Shown: in pieces, positions 1 to 5,174 of the stretch | How positions within the stretch are numbered: position 1 is the first letter of the stretch | How the letters are laid out: every line of letters starts with the position of its first letter | Assembly (NCBI GenBank): GCA_947062645.1 | Contig: CAMSQT010000028.1 | Coordinates: 1 to 10,151 of the forward strand | Direction: 5' to 3' | Origin: an uncultured Clostridium sp. | GTDB taxonomy: Bacteria; Bacillota; Clostridia; TANB77; CAG-508 | Length of the DNA stretch: 10,151 nt | The notes under the pieces: generated by a model | Databases searched by the model: none | What the model saw: only the letters and a program-made list of their open reading frames with translations | Told to the model about the DNA's origin: nothing | Position numbers and translations under genes: made by a program

Positions 1-80
1 ACCAACTTATTTCAGTTTTTAAGACTAAAACGGAAATTCAAATAATAATTATCTAATTTTTACTTTTTTCTTTAAGGCTC
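1..80. other. Window edge, upstream flank with no assignable gene
   Basis: A/T-rich sequence before the first promoter. Plus-strand frame 3 is open from the edge to a TAA at 54-56, and frame 1 is open to a TAA at 43-45 with a CGG at 31-33. Either could be the 3' end of a gene lying outside the window. Neither piece is long enough to identify. Confidence 0.3.
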
Positions 81-85
81 TTTTT

Positions 86-109
86 TTATGGGCTAAAATA
101 TGGTATACT
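86..109 (+). promoter_or_regulatory. Promoter of first paralog, with shared GGGCTAAAA box
   Basis: A TATACT -10 lies at 104-109. The 13-base box TTATGGGCTAAAA at 86-98 is repeated exactly, at the same 5-base distance from the -10, upstream of the second paralog (729-741). The -35 region is only a T-run (81-86), so the conserved box inside the spacer may be an activator site or part of an unusual promoter. The start point would fall at about 115-117, right at the leader hairpin. Confidence 0.6.
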
Positions 110-115
110 AATAAC

Positions 116-153
116 ATAAGTCGGTAAATGCGTTTGAACTAATACCGGTTTAT
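116..153 (+). promoter_or_regulatory. 5' leader hairpin of first paralog, loop complementary to its 3' UTR
   Basis: Bases 116-126 (ATAAGTCGGTA) pair with 143-153 (TACCGGTTTAT) over 11 positions, two of them G-U wobbles, so the stem is complete in RNA but not in DNA. The 16-base loop contains TGCGTTTGAACT (129-140), the exact reverse complement of 667-678 just after the stop codon. The second paralog has an equivalent hairpin with changed but still pairing bases. The predicted transcript would start at the foot of this stem. Confidence 0.6.
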
Positions 154-192
154 AATTATAAATAGAGTATAAATAAGATAAGGAGAAATTTT

Positions 193-654
193 ATGGAAGA
201 AAGATTGGAGATTTTAATTGCAAGCCTACGGAAGCAAAGAATAGTAGAAGTACTTTGCTCAAGTGAGAATGTGGAGGAGGCATGGGCTAAGTACAGAAAG
301 ATAAAAAATAATATTGAGTATGAACTTACAACTTTTGTAATGGACTTCAATGTTCTTTGCGACGAAACAGGAAAAGAAGAAAATGTACTTGATATCATAA
401 AAGTAAAAACGAAAGATGCAATTTTAATCTGTATGTTATGCTATATGACATCAATTCCATGTGAAAAACTAGTAGACACAAAGGCTTTAAAGAAGGCTTT
501 GATAAAAGCTTCAAAGGTATCTTTGAAAGAAAGGTTTTGTAAAAAAAATAAACCAAAAGTGGCTAGAAGGCTACTAATCTATCTTTACAAAAAAAGAAAA
601 CAATTATATTGTTTGGAATTAGAGGAAAATGAATTTATGAAATTCTTCCTTTAA
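193..654 (+). CDS. Hypothetical protein, first of two paralogs (153 aa)
   Basis: I do not recognise the family. The start is set by AAGGAG at 180-185, seven bases upstream of the ATG. The product is lysine-rich, with no signal peptide and a mildly hydrophobic stretch around residues 76-90. It aligns along most of its length with the next gene: the N-terminal ME(E)(R/K)L region, a helix at Y34-L45 matching F33-L44 there, an M-x4-C-E-x-L block (M85, C90, E91) matching M75, C80, E81, and a C-terminal (M)(K/R)FF end. It contains one CGG codon, at codon 13, where the 0 frame must continue. A shift there would stop at a TAG four codons later. It is monocistronic, with its own leader and 3' hairpin. 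A cytoplasmic regulatory or accessory role is possible, but nothing in the sequence gives a function. Confidence 0.75.
   Translation: MEERLEILIASLRKQRIVEVLCSSENVEEAWAKYRKIKNNIEYELTTFVMDFNVLCDETGKEENVLDIIKVKTKDAILICMLCYMTSIPCEKLVDTKALKKALIKASKVSLKERFCKKNKPKVARRLLIYLYKKRKQLYCLELEENEFMKFFL
229..231 (+). other. Single in-frame CGG at codon 13 of first paralog, read in 0 frame
   Basis: The context is CTA CGG AAG. A +1 shift here would give GGA AGC AAA GAA and then two adjacent TAG stops, leaving a 16-residue peptide. The downstream 0 frame is the one conserved with the second paralog, so full-length product requires CGG to be read as a sense codon. The other arginines in the gene are AGA or AGG. 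Confidence 0.6.
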
Positions 655-666
655 AAAGAAACAAAA

Positions 667-678
667 AGTTCAAACGCA
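667..678 (+). promoter_or_regulatory. 3' UTR element complementary to the first leader loop
   Basis: AGTTCAAACGCA is the exact 12-base reverse complement of 129-140. It lies 13 bases after the stop codon and before the terminal hairpin. The surrounding AGTT...AACT can itself close a small stem that shows CAAACGCA in a loop, which would allow a kissing contact with the leader loop. Confidence 0.5.
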
Positions 679-685
679 AACTAGC

Positions 686-726
686 AAAGCAGGTGATATT
701 GGGTGCTACCTAATGTTTCCTGCTTT
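686..726 (+). terminator. Composite hairpin after first paralog
   Basis: AAAGCAGG (686-693) pairs with CCTGCTTT (719-726). Inside, ATTGGGT (698-704) pairs with ACCTAAT (708-714) around a GCT loop, with one G-U pair. No clean U-run follows, so it may be a weak terminator, a 3'-end stabiliser or a processing structure. Its right arm overlaps the -35 of the next gene. Confidence 0.5.
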
Positions 727-752
727 ACTTATGGGCTAAAAAATGATATAAT
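724..752 (+). promoter_or_regulatory. Promoter of second paralog
   Basis: The -35 is TTTACT (724-729) and the -10 is TATAAT (747-752), with a 17-base spacer. The spacer begins with the same TTATGGGCTAAAA box (729-741) seen before the first paralog, and homology continues through TAACATAA into the leader. The two promoters are therefore a duplicated unit. Confidence 0.7.
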
Positions 753-757
753 AGTAA

Positions 758-798
758 CATAAACTGTAAATGTGTTTGAGTCAAGATATCAGTTTATG
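758..798 (+). promoter_or_regulatory. 5' leader hairpin of second paralog, loop complementary to its 3' UTR
   Basis: CATAAACTG (758-766) pairs perfectly with CAGTTTATG (790-798). The loop holds TGTGTTTGAG (771-780), the exact reverse complement of 1223-1232 after the end of the gene. Relative to the first paralog both the stem and the loop have changed, and pairing is kept in each case. The predicted transcription start is within a few bases of 758. Confidence 0.6.
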
Positions 799-822
799 AT
801 ATAATTAACAGGAGGATATAGA

Positions 823-1176
823 ATGGAAAAATTAGACTATATGGTTAAAGGGTTTCAAAAAGAGGGATTTATAAAACGGATTTCTACACCCAAGGATAAA
901 AAAGTTAAGTTAGAAAGATTTAAAGAAATTCAAAAGCAACTAGAAAAGGACTTAAAAGAATTAAAGAAAGAAATTGAGCAACATCCAATTTATAAGAAGA
1001 ATATTTCTACTGAAGAGGCTGTGACAATCTTTACTATCGCTATGATGGCAGAAGTTAAATGTGAAGAATTATTGGAAGATTCAGGGGTATTATATTATGC
1101 TATACAAAAGGTAACGGGAGAAGAGGAAAAAATAGCAACAAGGATGAATATATTAAATTTAGAAATTGGTTTGTAG
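823..1176 (+). CDS. Hypothetical protein, second of two paralogs (117 aa as read)
   Basis: The family is not recognised. The start is set by AGGAGG at 810-815. Residues 23-58 are lysine/glutamate-rich and probably helical or coiled. A hydrophobic segment then leads into M75-x4-C80-E81-x-L, the block shared with the upstream paralog. One CGG sits at codon 19. A +1 shift there would stop eleven codons later, and the 0 frame is the conserved one. The 3' end looks frameshifted at A6 (1122-1127): one extra A would continue the protein through the TAG at 1174-1176 to a TAA at 1212-1214. That tail ends in V-M-R-F-F, much like M-K-F-F-L in the first paralog. The gene has its own promoter, leader and 3' complement, and ends before a terminator shared with pflA. 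Confidence 0.7.
   Translation: MEKLDYMVKGFQKEGFIKRISTPKDKKVKLERFKEIQKQLEKDLKELKKEIEQHPIYKKNISTEEAVTIFTIAMMAEVKCEELLEDSGVLYYAIQKVTGEEEKIATRMNILNLEIGL
877..879 (+). other. Single in-frame CGG at codon 19 of second paralog, read in 0 frame
   Basis: The context is AAA CGG ATT. After a +1 shift, reading from GGA reaches a TAG after eleven codons, giving a peptide of about 29 residues. The aligned residue in the first paralog is not an arginine, so the two early CGG codons are not simply inherited from one ancestral codon. The remaining arginine codons are AGA and AGG. Confidence 0.55.
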
Positions 1177-1222
1177 AGGATGAATTGGATGAATTAGTAA
1201 TGAGATTCTTTTAAGAGCAAAG

Positions 1223-1232
1223 CTCAAACACA
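1223..1232 (+). promoter_or_regulatory. 3' element complementary to the second leader loop
   Basis: CTCAAACACA is the exact reverse complement of the loop segment at 771-780. Compared with the first pair, two positions have changed, each with its partner (C-G to T-A and A-T to G-C). The position is equivalent: after the CDS end (or the restored end at 1214) and before the terminator. Confidence 0.5.
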
Positions 1233-1247
1233 AAAACTTAAAAGCAA

Positions 1248-1280
1248 AAGAAGGTTTTAGCTAATACCCAAAACCTTCTT
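1248..1280. terminator. Bidirectional terminator between second paralog and pflA
   Basis: AAGAAGGTTTT (1248-1258) pairs perfectly with AAAACCTTCTT (1270-1280) around an 11-base loop. On the plus strand CCTTTTT follows, and on the minus strand a T-rich tract follows. The last codons and the TAA of pflA (1257-1259) lie inside the stem, so the structure serves two converging transcripts. Confidence 0.75.
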
Positions 1281-1988
1281 AGCCTTTTTAATATCTTCTA
1301 AATTAGCACTCCTAACACCTTCCAAAGAATAAGTAAGCCCAAGCCTTTTCCACTTAAACTTACCCATATCATGATAGGGAAGAAGTTCCACCTTTTTAAC
1401 CGTCTTCAAACTAGCAATAAGATTCTTTAATTTTAACAAATCTTCGTTATTATCAGTAACACCAGGAATCAAAACCTGTCTAATCCAAATATCAATTCCA
1501 TTATCACTTAAATATTTAGCAAAATCTAATTCTAATTCATTCGAAAAACCAACTAAATCCTTACACTTTTTGCTATCAATATGTTTAATATCTAGCAAAA
1601 CCAAATCTGTTAAGGAAAGTAGCTTTTTTATATCAGCGTTTAAAGAAACCATACCGAGAGGTATCAATACAGGTGTGAATATTTTGCTCTTTTAATTTTG
1701 TAAAAAGTTCAATTAAAAACTTTACCTGTAAAAGAGGTTCTCCACCAGTAACTGTTACGCCACCGGTTAGGGCAAATATAATTTTTATAACGCATAATTT
1801 TATCCCAAATATCGTCTAGCGATTTATAGCTTCCTTCTTTCATATCCCAAGTATCACGATTATGGCAATACTTGCATTGCAAATGACAACCTTGCAAAAA
1901 TAATACAAAGCGAATGCCGAGGACCATCAACTGTTCCAAAGGATTCAATGGAATGAACCTTGGCATAATATCTTAAATCTTTATTCAT
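1257..1988 (-). CDS. Pyruvate formate-lyase activating enzyme, split by three +1 shifts
   Basis: Radical-SAM activase that installs the glycyl radical on PflB, using a 4Fe-4S cluster and S-adenosylmethionine. ATG at 1988, with GGAGG at 1996-2000 (spacer 7). Without shifting, translation stops after 42 residues. Skipping the C of three CGG codons (1919, 1765, 1656) gives one continuous protein of about 242 residues, the normal family length. The order is TVDGP|GIRF, then the CX3CX2C cluster (C34, C38, C41) and HNRDTW, then PN|GGVTVTGGEP (the SAM-binding GGE motif), then HTCIDTS|GMV, then LLDIKHID and the C-terminal LPYHDMGKFKW. All three shifts enter at a glycine of a known family motif. No other lesion is seen, which argues against an old pseudogene. 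It lies 86 bases after pflB with no clear promoter of its own, so probably one operon. A sequencing artefact remains possible. Confidence 0.85.
1654..1656 (-). other. +1 shift site C in pflA: TCT CGG T to Ser-Gly
   Basis: In the frame set by site B, the codon after TCT is CGG. Skipping its C gives GGT ATG GTT, restoring the DTSG motif of PflA. Unshifted reading gives a TGA four codons after CGG TAT GGT TTC region begins to diverge (CGC TGA). Confidence 0.75.
1763..1765 (-). other. +1 shift site B in pflA: AAC CGG T to Asn-Gly
   Basis: In the frame set by site A, AAC is followed by CGG. Skipping the C gives GGT GGC GTA and restores GGVTVTGGEP, the family SAM-binding signature. Unshifted reading continues in a tryptophan-rich nonsense frame to a TAA at 1709-1711. 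Confidence 0.75.
1917..1919 (-). other. +1 shift site A in pflA: CCT CGG C to Pro-Gly
   Basis: From the ATG, codon 24 is CGG after CCT. Skipping the C gives GGC ATT CGC and restores the DGPG-IR motif, followed ten codons later by the first cluster cysteine. Unshifted reading stops at a TAA at 1860-1862, before any functional part of the enzyme. Confidence 0.8.
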
Positions 1989-2042
1989 GATTTTTCCTCC
2001 ACACCTAAAGGGATACAGTTTGCTTACACTCTTAATTACTAA

Positions 2043-2076
2043 AATGTGAAAAAAGAAACGTCCCCAATTGCACATT
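2043..2076. repeat. 34-bp inverted-repeat element between pflB and pflA
   Basis: Six-base ends AATGTG (2043-2048) and CACATT (2071-2076) flank a core that reads GGGGACGTTTC on the minus strand, followed by a T-run. Similar GGGGACG(G/T)TTC motifs occur, as I recall, as dispersed intergenic repeats in Clostridia. The pflB stop codon (2075-2077) overlaps one end. It could act as a weak intra-operon structure. Family membership is from memory only. Confidence 0.35.
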
Positions 2077-4312
2077 AAATTTTTTCGTGGATGGTTCTGT
2101 TAATAACATCTAATTGTTGTTCTTTGGTTAATTTCGTAAAGTTTACGGCATAACCAGATACACGAATGGTTAGCTGAGGATATTTTTCTGGGTGTTCCAT
2201 GGCATCTTCTAGTAGTTTACGGTCAAAGACATTGACATTGATATGATGTCCAGTTTGTGAAAAATAGCCATCTAACATATTTACTAGGTTTGCAACTCTT
2301 TCGTCTTCGGTTTTTCCAAGGGTTCCTGGTGTAATAGAGAAGGTATAGGAAATTCCGTCTTCTGCAGAGTCAAATGGTAATTTGGCAATAGAATTCATAA
2401 CCGCTAAGGCTCCATTGGTATCTCTTCCATGTAGAGGGTTAGCACCAGGGCCAAAAGGTTCTCCGGCACGTCTTCCGTCTGGTGTGTTTCCAGTTGCTTT
2501 TCCATAGACTACATTAGAGGTAATGGTTAAAATAGATAGTGTGTGTTTTGCATTTTTGTAAGTTTGATGTCTTCTTAATTTGTTCATGAATGTTTTCACA
2601 ACGTCTACTGCAATTTGATCAACGTTATCGTCGTCATTTCCGTATTTTGGGAAATCGCCTTCTACGATATAATCAGTAGCAAGACCAGTTTCGTTACGAA
2701 CTACTTTTACTTTAGCATATTTGATAGCAGATAAAGAATCTGCTACAACAGATAAACCAGCAATACCACATGCCATAGTACGAATAATTTCTCTATCATG
2801 TAAAGCCATTTCGATTGCTTCGTAAGAATATTTGTCATGCATATAATGTATCATGTTTAAAGCTTTGATATAAATTCTTGCTACATAATCCATCATTTGG
2901 TCAAATTTTTCCATGACTTCGTCATAGTTTAAATATTCACTTGTAATTGGTTCAAATTTAGGTGCTACTTGTTTTCCTGTAATACCATCTCTTCCACCAT
3001 TAATAGCATATAGTAAGGTTTTTGCTAAGTTTGCTCTTGCACCAAAGAATTGCATCTGTTTTCCTATTTTCATAGGAGATACACAACAAGCAATACCATA
3101 GTCGTCACCTAGTGTAATTCTCATTAAGTCGTCATTTTCATATTGGATAGAAGAAGTGTTGATAGATAGTTTGGTTGTATATTTTTTAAATCCTTCTGGT
3201 AGTTTTGTAGACCATAATACAGTTAGATTTGGTTCTGGTGCTGGTCCTAAGGTCTCAAGAGTGTGAAGAATTCTAAATGAATTTTTGGTAACTAGAGTTC
3301 TTCCATCAATTCCCATACCACCAATACTTTCTGTTACCCAAACAGGGTCACCACTAAATAATTCATTATATTCAGGTGTTCTTAAAAAACGAACCAATCT
3401 TAATTTCATAACAAAATGATCCATTATTTCTTGTGCTTCGCTTTCTGTTAAACTACCATTTTTTAAATCTCTTTCAAAATAAATATCCAAAAAGCTTGAG
3501 GTTCTACCAATACTCATAGCAGCACCGTTTTGATCTTTGATGGCTGCTAAATAACCAAAGTATAACCATTGAACAGCTTCTTTGGCAGTTTTAGCTGGTT
3601 TTGATAAGTCGAACCCATAGCTAGAAGCCATTACTTTTAATTCGTTTAGAGCAACAATTTGCTCGCTGATTTCTTCTCTTTGACGAATCACATCTTCTGT
3701 CATTTCGTCCACATTTAATACGTCTAATTCTTGTTTCTTTTCTTCTATTAGAACATCTACACCATATAGGGCAACTCTTCTATAATCTCCAATAATTCTT
3801 CCACGTCCATAACCGTCTGGTAAGCCAGTTAATAAGTGGGAACTTCTAGCAGCTCTTATATCAGGAGTATAAACACTAAATACACCATCATTGTGAGTTT
3901 TTCTGTATTTGTGGAAAATTTCGCTAACTTCTGTGTCAACTTCTCTTCCATAGCTTTGACAAGATTTTTCTACAATTCGAATTCCTCCAAAAGGCATGAT
4001 AGCTCTTTTTAATGGGGCATCTGTTTGAAGACCAACAATTTCTTCTAATTCTTTATTAATATAACCTGCTTTGTGACTGGTTATGGTAGATGGTGTTTTG
4101 GTATCGATATCTAAAACACTACCAGGACTTTCTTGTTCTTTTTTGTATAATGCTAATACTTCTTCCCATAGTTTTTTTGTTTTTTCAGTGGCAGTACTTA
4201 AAAAACTTTCGTCACCTTCATATGGGGTATAGTTTTTTTGAATGAAGTCACTTACATTGATTTCACTTTGCCAATCTCCTTTATTAAATCCATTCCATTG
4301 CTCAAATTTCAT
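2075..4312 (-). CDS. pflB: Formate C-acetyltransferase (pyruvate formate-lyase)
   Basis: Glycyl-radical enzyme converting pyruvate and CoA to acetyl-CoA and formate in the anaerobic cytoplasm. It is 745 residues, the usual length. The adjacent active-site cysteines are C409-C410 (in GIACCVSP), and the radical glycine is G720 in the C-terminal RVSGYAV motif, 25 residues from the end. The start is set by GGGAGG just upstream of the ATG. The frame is intact throughout. By my reading it holds 35 arginines coded by AGA, CGT, CGA and similar codons and no in-frame CGG, although CGG occurs out of frame at least seven times (for example GAC GGA, TAC GGA, GCC GGA). It is the probable first gene of an operon with the activase that switches it on. 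Confidence 0.97.
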   Translation of the reverse strand: MKFEQWNGFNKGDWQSEINVSDFIQKNYTPYEGDESFLSTATEKTKKLWEEVLALYKKEQESPGSVLDIDTKTPSTITSHKAGYINKELEEIVGLQTDAPLKRAIMPFGGIRIVEKSCQSYGREVDTEVSEIFHKYRKTHNDGVFSVYTPDIRAARSSHLLTGLPDGYGRGRIIGDYRRVALYGVDVLIEEKKQELDVLNVDEMTEDVIRQREEISEQIVALNELKVMASSYGFDLSKPAKTAKEAVQWLYFGYLAAIKDQNGAAMSIGRTSSFLDIYFERDLKNGSLTESEAQEIMDHFVMKLRLVRFLRTPEYNELFSGDPVWVTESIGGMGIDGRTLVTKNSFRILHTLETLGPAPEPNLTVLWSTKLPEGFKKYTTKLSINTSSIQYENDDLMRITLGDDYGIACCVSPMKIGKQMQFFGARANLAKTLLYAINGGRDGITGKQVAPKFEPITSEYLNYDEVMEKFDQMMDYVARIYIKALNMIHYMHDKYSYEAIEMALHDREIIRTMACGIAGLSVVADSLSAIKYAKVKVVRNETGLATDYIVEGDFPKYGNDDDNVDQIAVDVVKTFMNKLRRHQTYKNAKHTLSILTITSNVVYGKATGNTPDGRRAGEPFGPGANPLHGRDTNGALAVMNSIAKLPFDSAEDGISYTFSITPGTLGKTEDERVANLVNMLDGYFSQTGHHINVNVFDRKLLEDAMEHPEKYPQLTIRVSGYAVNFTKLTKEQQLDVINRTIHEKI

Positions 4313-4362
4313 AATTTACCTCCCTTTATTAGTTTATATTATTAACATTTTTAACAAATATT

Positions 4363-4391
4363 ATCATAACATACTTAAAAAATATTAGCAA
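4363..4391 (-). promoter_or_regulatory. pflB promoter
   Basis: Read on the minus strand, TTGCTA (4386-4391) and TATGAT (4363-4368) are separated by 17 bases. The leader to the pflB ATG is about 45-50 bases. It contains a direct repeat TGTTA-N4-TGTTA around 4343-4356, which could be an operator, but I cannot assign a regulator. Confidence 0.55.
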
Positions 4392-4449
4392 CTTTTTAGG
4401 GTTTAAATATATATAAAATTTTGAAAATAAACTGTTGCAAAAACAACAA

Positions 4450-4477
4450 AAAACCAATATTTAAAAATACTGGTTTT
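4450..4477 (-). terminator. Rho-independent terminator of XRE gene
   Basis: On the minus strand, AAAACCAGTATTT pairs with AAATATTGGTTTT (one G-U pair) around a tiny loop, followed by a T-rich tract. It lies seven bases past the stop codon. Confidence 0.75.
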
Positions 4478-4483
4478 TGTTAT

Positions 4484-4819
4484 TTATGCATCTAAGTCAG
4501 TTTCAACAATTGCTTTAGCTACATTATAGATTAGTTTTTGTTTATCTGGTGAACAACTTTTAAATAATTCTGCAAATTCTTTGTTTAAGTAATTTTTAGA
4601 ATTGCTTGCTGCTCCATTTAAAACGTAACCTTCTGTTACATCTAATAAGCCACATAATTGATTTAATCTTTTTAAATTGATGTGTGAGTTTCCTCTTTCT
4701 ACTCTGCTTAAAAAAGCAACTGAAATATCAATTTGTTCTGCTAAGTCTTCTTGGGTTAAATTTTTTGCCAATCTTGCTTGTTTAATTCTTTGTCCTATTA
4801 CTGAATAATCTAGTGCCAT
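4484..4819 (-). CDS. XRE/Cro-CI family helix-turn-helix regulator (111 aa)
   Basis: Cytoplasmic DNA-binding repressor-like protein. The helix-turn-helix spans residues 8-62: IGQRIKQARLAKNLTQEDLA, then the recognition region ISVAFLSRVERG and the INLKRL helix, typical of the family. The C-terminal part, with KNYLNKEFAELF and SPDKQKLIYNVAKAI, is helical and probably dimerises. I place the start at the ATG at 4819 (MALDYSVIG). An upstream in-frame ATG at 4852 would add eleven basic residues but has no ribosome binding site, while AAAGGA lies 12 bases before the chosen ATG. It has its own promoter and terminator, so it is monocistronic. The target is unknown; the neighbouring pflB-pflA operon or the M23 gene are candidates by position only. 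No CGG codon occurs. Confidence 0.85.
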   Translation of the reverse strand: MALDYSVIGQRIKQARLAKNLTQEDLAEQIDISVAFLSRVERGNSHINLKRLNQLCGLLDVTEGYVLNGAASNSKNYLNKEFAELFKSCSPDKQKLIYNVAKAIVETDLDA

Positions 4820-4866
4820 GTTTAATCTCAATCCTTTCCTTTTTTTCTTCATTAAGATAATAGCAT

Positions 4867-4894
4867 TTTATAGTTTAAATTTACAGAAACTCAA
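4867..4894 (-). promoter_or_regulatory. XRE gene promoter candidate
   Basis: On the minus strand, TTGAGT (4889-4894) and TATAAA (4867-4872) are separated by 16 bases, about 50 bases before the chosen start codon. Confidence 0.45.
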
Positions 4895-5103
4895 AAGTAT
4901 AGGCTAAACTTATATGTAAAAAACAAGTATAAATAGCAAAGAAAAACCATATAATAGTAGGAAGAAAAACGAAGTTACATAGAAAAACAAAGAAAAATAG
5001 AGGAAAATAAAGGGAAAAGAAGAAAAACATGTAAAAAACGTATGAAATTAACAATAAATTTGAGAAAAATTGGTCAAATTGAAGTAAAAATAGTATACAT
5101 AAT
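4895..5103. other. Non-coding spacer, purine-rich on plus strand
   Basis: Part of a gene-free stretch of about 355 bases between the divergent XRE and M23 genes. It is almost all A and G on the plus strand from 4935 to 5040, with repeated GAAAAAC-like words. The minus-strand open frame here is only a phenylalanine/leucine-rich mirror of this bias. I see no RNA gene, riboswitch or clear palindrome. Confidence 0.6.
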
Positions 5104-5132
5104 TTGATTTTGGAAACAATATGTAGTATAAT
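5104..5132 (+). promoter_or_regulatory. M23 peptidase promoter
   Basis: TTGATT (5104-5109) and a consensus TATAAT (5127-5132) are separated by 17 bases. The leader to the first possible start is about 36 bases. Confidence 0.7.
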
Positions 5133-5174
5133 AGACTTTGTCAAATTTTTAAAATAACATAAAGTAAAAGGAGA

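Noticed and set aside
193..260. +1 shifting at the CGG codons of the two small paralogs to yield longer proteins
   Set aside because: The +1 frame meets stops almost at once (TAG TAG in the first gene, TAG after eleven codons in the second), while the 0 frame is conserved between the paralogs.
698..720. T-box-like sequence GGGTGCTACC
   Set aside because: It lies downstream of a gene inside a symmetric hairpin. There is no specifier stem and no canonical T-box core.
4340..4360. Rex operator in the pflB leader
   Set aside because: Only direct TGTTA repeats are present, with no TTGTTAA-N4-TTAACAA palindrome.
4881..5144. Minus-strand 87-residue open frame, Phe/Leu-rich
   Set aside because: It is a mirror of the purine-rich intergenic plus strand, with no ribosome binding site and low-complexity composition.
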